64,000 bases of DNA from positions 2,974,300 through 3,038,299 of the forward strand of contig NC_014501.1 of assembly GCF_000147335.1 (NCBI RefSeq), written 5' to 3'. The position numbers and the translations under genes were made by a program. The notes below the pieces were generated by a model. That model worked only from the letters and a program-made list of their open reading frames with translations. It did not search any database and had not been told where the DNA came from. This DNA comes from Gloeothece verrucosa PCC 7822. GTDB lineage: Bacteria; Cyanobacteriota; Cyanobacteriia; Cyanobacteriales; Microcystaceae. Below are positions 9,186 to 16,684 of this stretch, piece after piece (the stretch's first letter is position 1; each line of letters opens with the position of its first letter).

Positions 9186-9329
9186 GTTCAGTCAGTTGTC
9201 AGGGGGAAGAATCTACTTTTTAGAATTTTAACAATTATTCTCAAGAATTTCCCCATCGACGGCAAAAGCGGTTATCATTGCTCAATGTATTTCTTCAAGA
9301 ACCTCCTCAGTTGAGTGAGGAGATTTTAA

Positions 9330-10037
9330 ATGAGTCAGTTCAACCAGAAAAAAGAGTTAATCCGGCCGCGACAATTCCCTGTGAGGAGTGTATTTATGGG
9401 TAAATTCAACTTATTAAGACAGAAATTTATTCTTTCTCGTTTCCGTTGTGATCGCTTTGTTCTGCTCACTTTGGTGAGTCTTTTATTTGGCCTATCTATA
9501 GGGAGTTTTAAACCGTTTCCTCTTTTTGCTCAAGATGTGGCGCTTCGGTCGGTTCCAGGTCAAAATCCTTGGCAATATGCCTCTTTTCCGGTAGAAAACT
9601 TTCAAACTTATACTTCGGGTTTCGGTTATCGAGTTTCTCCGGTTACCGGCAAACAACAATTTCACGCCGGGTTAGATATAGCCGCACCTTTGGGGAGTTA
9701 TGTTCGCAGTTGGTGGTCTGGCCGAGTGGTAGAGTTATCGGATAATACGGGTTGTGGAACTATGATTAAAATTCAATCCGGTCTGTGGACTCACATCTAT
9801 TGTCATCTGATGGGAAAGGTAGAGTCTTCACCCCAAGGGACTTATTTAATTGATCGTGAAGGGGGTATTATTATTTGGCTAGGTCAAGAAATTCCGGTAA
9901 GTGCCAGAATTGCCCGAGTGGGGATGACGGGTAATACCACAGGCCCTCATCTTCATTGGGGTTTAATGTATGCTAATCAGTATCTTGATCCGGCTTTGGT
10001 GTTGCAAGAAATGTATAAAGATCGAGCCGCAAGGTAG
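9330..10037 (+). CDS. M23-family metallopeptidase (LytM/LasA type), secreted
   Basis: A 235-residue cell-wall peptidase. Basic N-terminal residues precede a membrane/signal segment (about residues 43-66, FVLLTLVSLLFGL onward, FAQ cleavage-like site). The LytM domain follows: FGYRVSPVTGKQQFHAGLD with zinc ligands His112 and Asp116, then HIYCH and GPHLHW (His207, His209). All catalytic residues are present, so it should cleave peptidoglycan cross-links in the periplasm. A good Shine-Dalgarno (GGAG) precedes the ATG. The last 20 codons and the following bases are duplicated, in degraded form, at about 12598-12675. Confidence 0.93.
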   Translation: MSQFNQKKELIRPRQFPVRSVFMGKFNLLRQKFILSRFRCDRFVLLTLVSLLFGLSIGSFKPFPLFAQDVALRSVPGQNPWQYASFPVENFQTYTSGFGYRVSPVTGKQQFHAGLDIAAPLGSYVRSWWSGRVVELSDNTGCGTMIKIQSGLWTHIYCHLMGKVESSPQGTYLIDREGGIIIWLGQEIPVSARIARVGMTGNTTGPHLHWGLMYANQYLDPALVLQEMYKDRAAR

Positions 10038-10049
10038 TTGGGTTATTGA
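9972..10049 (+). repeat. Left copy of duplicated M23 gene 3' end
   Basis: The last codons of the M23 peptidase and 12 bases past its stop match a second copy at 12598-12675 without gaps. A 19-base core (10002-10020) is identical, and the 59 bases from 9991 are about 78% identical by eye. This copy is the intact coding one. Confidence 0.8.
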
Positions 10050-10346
10050 TTGGCTATCGTTCTTTTTCGTGAGAGAACATTTATACTTTCTAATATAGAT
10101 AGATTAGAAAAGCTTGACTTACCTATGTCTCTTGAATTAATGCTGGATAATATTAGAAGAGAATGGTCAGGTTCGGGACAAGATACAATCGAACAGTTGT
10201 TAAATTATGTTTATTCAACTGCGCCCATGATCGAAGTCAAAGACAATCGTCGGGAACTCGTTCGGTCCCCCAATCAACCTAATGAAAAAATTCGGCTGAA
10301 TCTCCAAAAAGAAAGAGAGAAATTAATGGATGAGTTAGGAGTATAG
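10050..10346 (+). CDS. Hypothetical protein, 98 aa (start uncertain)
   Basis: This open frame begins at a TTG exactly one base after the left copy of the M23 gene-end repeat. An in-frame ATG at 10125 would give 73 residues starting MSLELMLDNIRREWSG and is the more conservative start. The product is soluble and charged, with a C-terminal amphipathic helix (NEKIRLNLQKEREKLMDELG). No family was recognised. It could be a real small gene of the interval between the repeats or a decayed fragment. Confidence 0.45.
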   Translation: MAIVLFRERTFILSNIDRLEKLDLPMSLELMLDNIRREWSGSGQDTIEQLLNYVYSTAPMIEVKDNRRELVRSPNQPNEKIRLNLQKEREKLMDELGV

Positions 10347-10366
10347 ATTGGAGTTAGCTTTTAGAA

Positions 10367-11146
10367 TTAAAATCCTCTTTTAGAAAGGTATTTCCAACCT
10401 ATCATCTGAGTAAATGCTCTAGCACCATCTATATTACAAATTTTTTTGATGGTTTCTTTCTCTTGCTCGGTTAAAAGCTTACCGGATTTAAATTGCGGCG
10501 GCGATATACCTTGCTCATCACTGATCGAGGGCGGCTCAAAATAGCCATGAAAATTAAATTCTTCTCCTTTTATGTGTAATTGATATTCATACAGCCATCT
10601 CTTGTTTTCCCGACGAACTTTCTTAGTTTCTGTGATATTTTCTTGATTATCTTTGAGCCACTTTTCTTTAATGTCATAAGCAAAAACCACACAAGCTCGA
10701 TCCCGTCCATCGGGATATTCTTTATAAAAATAAGGAGTACCATGTATAGTATCATAGCTTGGCTGTATGGTTCCTAGCTCTTTGATCCAAGAATTCATGG
10801 TTCTAATTCCATGCGCGATAGCTAAAGCTTCAGAAGGATATTGTTGTTGCCATTGATGCCAGCGCTTTTCTTGAAGTGTTGCCCATTCTTTGCGTCTTTG
10901 TTCTTTCATTTGACGTTGAATTTGGGGATTAATCACTTTTTTCGTATTCCGAAAATACTTAACTCCAAAAGTGGTTGATAATTCCTTGCCCCATTTATTA
11001 GCCGTTTGAACTTTTATATTAGGGGTAAAAATTTCTAAAATTGTACCGGCTTTTAGGTCCACTACTCCTAATTGATAATGAGGTTGTACATGAATTCTAA
11101 CAATACCATGCTCTTCGGGGATTAATTCGGTTTTTGGAGGTTTCAT
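10367..11146 (-). CDS. Hypothetical protein, 259 aa
   Basis: The product is soluble with no signal or membrane segment. The N-terminal 60 residues look like a small beta domain (HGIVRIHVQPHYQLGVVDLKAG then EIFTPNIKVQTANKWG). A strongly basic helical stretch rich in Gln, Arg and Trp follows (about residues 75-105), and then a mixed C-terminal part with aromatic residues. The basic helix suggests nucleic-acid binding, which is inference only. It lies between the two M23 3'-end copies and is convergent with the 98-aa frame, 21 bases apart. No family was recognised. Confidence 0.7.
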   Translation of the reverse strand: MKPPKTELIPEEHGIVRIHVQPHYQLGVVDLKAGTILEIFTPNIKVQTANKWGKELSTTFGVKYFRNTKKVINPQIQRQMKEQRRKEWATLQEKRWHQWQQQYPSEALAIAHGIRTMNSWIKELGTIQPSYDTIHGTPYFYKEYPDGRDRACVVFAYDIKEKWLKDNQENITETKKVRRENKRWLYEYQLHIKGEEFNFHGYFEPPSISDEQGISPPQFKSGKLLTEQEKETIKKICNIDGARAFTQMIGWKYLSKRGF

Positions 11147-11415
11147 TGATTTTTTTCCTCAGTCTGTTGACTTTTGTGTGAACTCTAAGGTGAGAAAATC
11201 GAGAATATATTAAGATGCGTTTTTTATAAAAATTATAACTGTTATAATCTCTAAAATACAAGTTTTTTTTAACTATGTTTACAAAGTCAACCGCTAAATA
11301 TGATAAATTAGAAATAGCCTATTAAGCCAAGTTTTGTTATCTTGAAAAAATAATCTTCGCTCTTTTGGGCTTTTAGGCTCATCAAAAAAGTTTTTGAAAA
11401 GAGGGGAAAATACCC

Positions 11416-12591
11416 ATGAATGATCGGATAAATAGCGGCGAATATACCCTAGGAATAAACGCGAATGAAACGGCAAAAAAATCCTTTTATCGAGTAGCTA
11501 GTCGGGTTAACAAAAGTGAGCTATTAAAATTTATCACTGAGCTAGGCATTGAGATAGATAGCAAGCTTAAAAAAGAAGAATTATTGAATTTTATTTGTCA
11601 ATTATCCTCAAATCAGTTAATTTATTTTACTGAAAAACATAAAAATGTTTTTGCTCTTTATCCTAATGAGCTTGAAGAGTTTCTAGGTTGCTCACACAAC
11701 GAGCGCAAACGTTGGCAAGAAGAAGGAAAGTTAAAAATTATCGAGTACCGTGAGTTTGATTATGGAGAGTTTCCGGTTTATGATTGTTTAGATAGTCTAT
11801 TAATTACGCCGAAAACTGTAGAGCAATGGCGAAAGGACTATCAAGAGAAAGTGGCTGGCAACCGAAGTCGAGGCGCAAAAAAAGCACAAGAAACTCACAA
11901 ACTGAATTCAGTCAAAAAGCAAATTTTTAAGTTTCAGTATGAAGAGGCGATCACCAATTGGAAAAGTCGAGCGGCTGACGCGATAGGTACGCTAAAACTG
12001 GCTTATTGGACGATGTATTTATCTAGATTAGCTAAATATTTTCAGTTCAAGGCTATAAATGCTATTAAATATGAGGATGTTTATCGTCAAAAATCTCAGG
12101 ATTATTATGAACTAAAAAATAAGGCTATCGCTATTTTAGTTCGCTCCCCTTATGCGGAGCTAGGATATTATATACCCTCTGAACCGGATAAAATTTCTTA
12201 TTATTATTATTGGTCTTATCCCAATGAAATCAATGAAGAACGCTTTTACCGTATCGTTGATTATCGAGATAATGGAAAAGTGCAGGTGGAAGTAGAAGTT
12301 AATCGCCAAAAAAATTATTATTGTCTGTATTATTTGTGTTTAAGAGTTACAGGAATTGAGGAAACTTTTTCTTTTCATACTCCCAAGGATATTGGTGATA
12401 AATTTTTCCCGCCAGGGGAGTCTTTACCTTTAGTTGACCATGAAGAGTCAGAAGGTTTGTTTCGCTTCGGACGACCGTTAAATGAAAGTGAATTGGTGAC
12501 TCATACTGAAAAAGTGATTCTGAAGTATTTTGAAGAATCTTTGACAACTTTTGAGGATGATTTTGTTGAAGATAGTCTAAAAATTAAATAA
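11416..12591 (+). CDS. Hypothetical protein with SAP-like and helix-turn-helix-like regions, 391 aa
   Basis: A 391-residue soluble protein preceded by a GAGGGG ribosome-binding sequence. Residues 30-65 (VNKSELLKFITELGIEI, LKKEELLNFICQL) form two helices in the pattern of a SAP-like motif. Residues 84-110 (NELEEFLGCSHNERKRWQEE) look like a MerR-type or excisionase-type helix-turn-helix. Residues 145-170 are basic (RSRGAKKAQETHK). The C-terminal half is aromatic-rich (YYYYWSYPNE) and beta-strand-like. DNA binding is therefore plausible. No family was recognised. It is the largest gene of the interval between the duplicated M23 gene ends. Confidence 0.75.
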   Translation: MNDRINSGEYTLGINANETAKKSFYRVASRVNKSELLKFITELGIEIDSKLKKEELLNFICQLSSNQLIYFTEKHKNVFALYPNELEEFLGCSHNERKRWQEEGKLKIIEYREFDYGEFPVYDCLDSLLITPKTVEQWRKDYQEKVAGNRSRGAKKAQETHKLNSVKKQIFKFQYEEAITNWKSRAADAIGTLKLAYWTMYLSRLAKYFQFKAINAIKYEDVYRQKSQDYYELKNKAIAILVRSPYAELGYYIPSEPDKISYYYYWSYPNEINEERFYRIVDYRDNGKVQVEVEVNRQKNYYCLYYLCLRVTGIEETFSFHTPKDIGDKFFPPGESLPLVDHEESEGLFRFGRPLNESELVTHTEKVILKYFEESLTTFEDDFVEDSLKIK

Positions 12592-12597
12592 AAATTA

Positions 12598-12675
12598 AGC
12601 CATCAATTTGTTGCTGCGGCTTGAGTTTTGCAAGAAATGTATAAAGCTCAAGCGGTAAGGTATTTGGGTTTTAGG
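12598..12675 (+). pseudogene. Remnant of M23 peptidase C-terminus (right copy of gene-end repeat)
   Basis: Translating this stretch in the matching frame gives HQFVAAA-stop-VLQEMYKAQAVR. It aligns with the intact peptidase C-terminus NQYLDPALVLQEMYKDRAAR. The internal stop, the lost original stop and the missing upstream peptidase domain show that it is non-functional. It marks either the far end of an insertion or the tail of a second peptidase gene whose body was lost. Confidence 0.75.
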
Positions 12676-12695
12676 AGTTAGATAGTAGCTATTTT

Positions 12696-13871
12696 TCAGT
12701 TTATGAAAGTACGGTAAGCTTGATCTGGATGTGTAGGTTGATCGGGATATCGTAGTTCTAACAAGTTTTCTTTTACCATTTTACTTAAATAACTCGTTCT
12801 CAACCTGTCAGGGGAACGATTAAGAATTTCAGCTAGTTGTTGCTGAGTTAAAAATCTGCCTTGACAAACTTTTAAGATGATTTCCTGCATAAGTTGTGGT
12901 TGAACTTTCTTTTTATATCTCACAGGTGCAGCGAGTGCTTTAAGACTCTCGAACTGATCGGAGTTATCACTGAAATGATCGGAGCTATCAGTCAAATGAT
13001 CGGAGTTATCACTGAAATGATCGGAGTTATCACTGAAATGATCGGAGCTAGTGGCCAAATGATCGGAGCTAGTGGCCAAATGATCGGAGCTAGGTTGAGA
13101 AAATTCTCTGTCTGGGAGCATTGAAAACAGTGACATTTGACTTTTGCGGTTTGAGGTTGGCAGACTGTAGTGTGTTCCACGACCTCGACCAAATTTTTCT
13201 AACCATCCATTATCCACCAAATGTTTAAGACAGTCTCCAATGTCTCTAGGATGTTTGTTACTGTAACATTGAACATCGCCGTTATTAATTTCTCCAAGGT
13301 AATGCGCTAGTACCAAAATCATTCGCTTTAATTCAGAAAGATAGCAATAGTTATCTCCTACAATCTCTCGTAATTCCTTTTCAATATTTTCAGGCGGCCA
13401 GGATTAGAAAATATAAATAAATCTTTATATTTGATAATTTTTAAAGATCGAGTTGATGAGTGATCAGCATGAATTAAAGTATTGACTAATGCTTCTCGAA
13501 GTGCCTCATGGACATGAGTTTCTTCTTTACGAACTGCATCTTTATCGAGTTGAAAGGGAACATTCAAATCACTAACTAAACGTTGATAAACCCGATAGTA
13601 AAAGTTAAAAAGATTAGCTTCCCATTTACCATCAAGAGTAACGCGATAAGTCCAACGTTGCTCTGGATCGTCAGATAATATTTCTTGATAGTCTAAATGA
13701 TAGTGACGAATAGCATCTTGAATACTACGTTCACGACCGAACATTAATAAACCAGCTATAGTTAATCCTTCCTGGCCATAGGTCTTTAGGTAAATTGTCT
13801 TCAGCCGCTTTACATTCAAAATCTTGGCCTTCGCCTATCTCAAGTTTTTCAAGTAAAGTATCTAATTCCAT
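12696..13871 (-). pseudogene. Decayed AlbA_2/ATP-binding (HATPase-like) transcriptional regulator
   Basis: Three pieces of one gene are visible. The ATG at 13871 opens MELDTLLEKLEIGEGQDFECKAAEDNLPK, the start of an AlbA_2 domain. Near 13780 the frame jumps directly to GQEGLTIAGLLMFGRE, a segment that normally comes after about 150-200 more residues. The ATP-binding part continues with HEALREALVNTLIHADHS and IFSNPGRL until a stop at 13358. The C-terminal winged-helix part (LSELKRMILVLAHYLGEI onward) is in another frame down to 12696. An internal deletion and at least one frameshift therefore broke it. Family members are usually fused regulators of 450-600 residues. The C-terminal part also holds a tandem SSDHxxx repeat and a second winged helix (LTQQQLAEILNRSPDRLR). 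Confidence 0.8.
12956..13093 (-). repeat. 21-nt tandem repeat (7-aa SDH repeats) inside pseudogene
   Basis: Seven copies of a 21-base unit start every 21 bases at 12956, 12977, 12998, 13019, 13040, 13061 and 13082; the last copy is partial. On the minus strand each unit encodes a heptad such as SSDHLAT or SDHFSDN. Units fall into two sequence subtypes that alternate in blocks, indicating recent slippage or unequal exchange. Confidence 0.9.
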
Positions 13872-14025
13872 AACTGGCGATCACGGTTTAGGCTAAATGC
13901 TATGTGTTTTGTTGAGCAATTTTATTATTTCCTCAAACCATTTTAAATTAACATCTTTAACCCGCGCAGGTGGGCGAGAGTTCCTAGATTGTTTCCCTTC
14001 AGGGTTCGGGTATTTTAGGGTTAAA

Positions 14026-14106
<81 letters not shown>

Positions 14107-14193
14107 GATTTTTGCACCGTCTTCAATTATAGCAGAACCTACCCCCAATTTGACAAGGGGTATTTAAATAATTTACGGTAATGACTAATGCTT

Positions 14194-14261
14194 GGTGGGT
14201 TACGGCGCACCCATCAACTTATTGGTTTTTCCTAAAAATCATCCGCAGTGCTTAACCCACC
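14194..14261. repeat. Inverted repeat upstream of cobH (GGTGGGTTA arms)
   Basis: Perfect 9-base arms GGTGGGTTA (14194-14202) and TAACCCACC (14253-14261) enclose about 50 bases. The arms resemble the GGGTGTGTTA/TAACGCACCC palindrome at 30446-30473 and belong to the dispersed short palindromic elements common in cyanobacteria. It ends 17 bases before the cobH start, so it lies in the leader or promoter. Confidence 0.7.
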
Positions 14262-14278
14262 CTACAAACTAACCACTA

Positions 14279-14902
14279 ATGACTCAATTAAACCACCCCA
14301 TTCTAGAAAAAAGCTTTGCCATCATTGATGCTGAAGTTGGGGAACATCATTTAAGTTCCCAAGAATACGCCATCGCCCGCCGAGTTATTCATACCACCGC
14401 AGACTTTGACTACCTGAACCTATTACAGTTTAGTTCCAACGCCATCGCAAGCGGCATTAACGCCCTCCGTCAGCGCACCCCCATCATCACCGATGTCACC
14501 ATGATTAAACAGGGCATTATCACCCTTGTGTCAAAAACCTTTCAAAACCCCATTATCGCCGCAGTAGAACAAGCTTCTATCGCAGATAGCGGCAAAACTC
14601 GCACTGAAACCGGACTCCTTCGCACTTACTCACAATACCCCCAAGGAGTTTATCTCATCGGAAATGCCCCCACTGCCCTATTAGCCCTCTGTGATCAGGT
14701 CGCCGAGTCCCCCATTAAACCTGCATTAATCATCGGTGCTACAGTAGGATTTGTATCTGTGGTAGAGTCAAAACAGGCATTAGCCGCCTTAGATGTGCCT
14801 CAAATACGAGTACAAGGACGCAAAGGCGGTTCCCCTGTCGCCGCCGCTATTCTCAATGCCTTATTAGTCTTAGCATGGGACCATGATCAATCATCAAGAT
14901 AA
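14279..14902 (+). CDS. cobH: Precorrin-8X methylmutase
   Basis: This 207-residue enzyme moves a methyl group from C-11 to C-12 of precorrin-8 to form hydrogenobyrinate (cobalt-precorrin-8 to cobyrinate in the anaerobic route). It acts in cobalamin or pseudocobalamin synthesis in the cytosol. The sequence RRVIHTTADFDY carries the catalytic histidine (His38), and a glycine-rich C-terminal part (IGATVGFVSVVESKQAL, QGRKGGSPVAAAILNALL) is typical. Its 3' end overlaps the start of cobL by 20 bases, so the two are translationally coupled. The ATG lies in an ACTAATGACT sequence that resembles one unit of the heptamer repeats found elsewhere in the window. Confidence 0.96.
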   Translation: MTQLNHPILEKSFAIIDAEVGEHHLSSQEYAIARRVIHTTADFDYLNLLQFSSNAIASGINALRQRTPIITDVTMIKQGIITLVSKTFQNPIIAAVEQASIADSGKTRTETGLLRTYSQYPQGVYLIGNAPTALLALCDQVAESPIKPALIIGATVGFVSVVESKQALAALDVPQIRVQGRKGGSPVAAAILNALLVLAWDHDQSSR

Positions 14903-16175
14903 AATTCATGTCGTTGGTATAGGATTAGATGGATCACTAGGACTAACCGACAAAGTACGACGACTAATAGAAGAAGCGACTTTTTTAGTGGGAAGTCAGC
15001 GCCACCTCAGTTATTTTCCTCATCATCCCGCCCAAAAAGTTATTTTAGGGAATTTTTTAGAGGCTATTGTTGATATTCGTCGCGCTTTCCAAGAAGGAAA
15101 AAGAATCGTTATCTTAGTGAGTGGAGACCCGCTTTTTTTTGGCTTGGGGCGCTTACTCTTAGAAAAATTTCCCTCAGATCTATTAAACTTTCATCCTCAT
15201 CTTAATTGTGTTCAATTAGCCTTTAACCGCCTAAAAATTCCTTGGCAAGATGCAAAAATTTTTAGCGCACACGGACGTTCTTTAGATGAGTTAAGTTTGT
15301 TGCTACAACAGGGTGAGGAAAAAATTGCTATTTTAACGGATGGAGATAATAGTCCTAGTGCTATCGCTCGATTTTATCAGAGTTTAGCGTTACCTATTCC
15401 CTATCAATTTTGGGTCTGTGAAAATTTAGAAGCCGCCCAAGAAAAGATTTATCAGTTTTCCCCAGAAGAAATTGCTACCCTGGCGAGTTTATCAGATAAT
15501 CACTTTGCCGCCTTAAATGTGGTTATCCTAATTCGTCAGCATAATCTCTCAGAAAATCCCCTACTCCTGAACAATTTACCTTTAATTGGACTGTCCGATC
15601 AAACCTTTATTAGTTTTAGTGATCGCCCCGGACTGATGACTAAGCGAGAAATTCGCCTAATGATCCTAGGAGAATTGGCTTTACAACCCGGTCAAATTGT
15701 TTGGGATATTGGGGCGGGAACGGGTTCAGTTTCTTTAGAAATTGGGCGTTTATGTCCGACTTCTCAAGTCTATGCTATTGAAAAAACGGCGATGGGTATT
15801 ACCCTAATTGAACAAAACCGTCAACGTTTACAAGTCAATAATGTTATTCCTATTGCGGGAACTGCCCCAGAAATTTTGCATCAATTACCTCAACCTCAAC
15901 GGATTTTTATTGGCGGCAGTGGCGGCAATTTACGAAATATATTAGAGGTTTGTGGGGATAAACTGGCGGCTAATGGGTTAGTGGTTTTAGCCTTTGCTAC
16001 TGTAGAACATATTAATGAAAGTGTTCAGTGGTTTAGTCAAAATAATTGGCATTATAGGCTGTTACAAGTTTCTATTTCTCGCTCGGTCGCGGTGGGAAAG
16101 TTTACCCGTTTTTCTCCTCTTAATCCAGTTACTATTATTACAGCCAATTTATCGTTGCATTTTTTTCATGAATAA
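14883..16175 (+). CDS. cobL: Precorrin-6Y C5,15-methyltransferase (decarboxylating), CbiE-CbiT fusion
   Basis: A 430-residue bifunctional enzyme. The N-terminal CbiE/tetrapyrrole methylase domain (about residues 1-205) has VVGIGLDGSLGL and VILVSGDPLFFGLGRLL. The C-terminal CbiT domain (about 235-430) has MTKREIRLMILGELAL and the SAM-binding VWDIGAGTGSVSLEIG, then IFIGGSGGNL. Together they methylate C-5 and C-15 and decarboxylate the C-12 acetate side chain in corrin synthesis. It directly follows and overlaps cobH. Its last 27 bases overlap the 3' end of the convergent downstream gene. Confidence 0.96.
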   Translation: MINHQDKIHVVGIGLDGSLGLTDKVRRLIEEATFLVGSQRHLSYFPHHPAQKVILGNFLEAIVDIRRAFQEGKRIVILVSGDPLFFGLGRLLLEKFPSDLLNFHPHLNCVQLAFNRLKIPWQDAKIFSAHGRSLDELSLLLQQGEEKIAILTDGDNSPSAIARFYQSLALPIPYQFWVCENLEAAQEKIYQFSPEEIATLASLSDNHFAALNVVILIRQHNLSENPLLLNNLPLIGLSDQTFISFSDRPGLMTKREIRLMILGELALQPGQIVWDIGAGTGSVSLEIGRLCPTSQVYAIEKTAMGITLIEQNRQRLQVNNVIPIAGTAPEILHQLPQPQRIFIGGSGGNLRNILEVCGDKLAANGLVVLAFATVEHINESVQWFSQNNWHYRLLQVSISRSVAVGKFTRFSPLNPVTIITANLSLHFFHE

Positions 16176-16514
16176 ATATTTATCAGGAGGCAAAGATTCA
16201 CCGCTCTTTTTCTTTTCTCGCGTTTCATCAGCTAGGGATTTTAGTTTATCCTGTGCGTGTTCTCGCGCTTTATCTATTAATTGTGAGCCTTCTTCTCCTA
16301 CCTGAAATCTTTGTTTAACATTCTCTTTTTGCTCATTCTGAACGATAGTATCTGCGGCTTGTTCGCTTTTTTGAGCGGCTTTTTCAGGATTTAAAGATTC
16401 TGCATTTGCTAAGGGTAAGTTGACAGTAGCCAAAACTAAAATTATCTCTAATCCTACAATAAACAACCGTTGCAAAAATTTTATTTTTTTTGTCCAATTA
16501 ATAATATTTTTCAT
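16149..16514 (-). CDS. Secreted Glu/Lys-rich hypothetical protein
   Basis: The 121-residue product has a basic N-terminus, a hydrophobic segment (LFIVGLEIILVLATVNLPL) and an ANA cleavage-like site near residue 38. The mature part is highly charged and predicted helical (QSEQAADTIVQNEQ, DKAREHAQDKLKSLADETR). This resembles small stress- or low-temperature-induced cyanobacterial proteins, but the similarity is only in style. It overlaps the cobL 3' end by 27 bases in convergent orientation, which is unusual and could allow antisense interaction of the two transcript ends. Confidence 0.65.
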   Translation of the reverse strand: MKNIINWTKKIKFLQRLFIVGLEIILVLATVNLPLANAESLNPEKAAQKSEQAADTIVQNEQKENVKQRFQVGEEGSQLIDKAREHAQDKLKSLADETREKKKSGESLPPDKYLFMKKMQR

Positions 16515-16684
16515 TCTGCAAAAAATTAATAAAAAGATAATTTGACTGTGGATTTTTAGAAATTAAAACAAAGTTCAACAATTAAATTAAAACAAAATTC
16601 GTCTATTTATTGCTCTCTCTAGAGAAATAAATTTATTTCTAACTTATGATATAGTCTTGCTTGTCGTAGAAAGGTTGTAGGCGT

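Noticed and set aside
12956..13093. Possible CRISPR array
   Set aside because: The units are 21-base direct tandem copies without spacers and lie in a coding frame, so this is a minisatellite.
12894..13124. Rightward 76-codon frame with MIGVITE-type repeats
   Set aside because: It is the antisense reading of the 21-base repeat in the decayed regulator gene.
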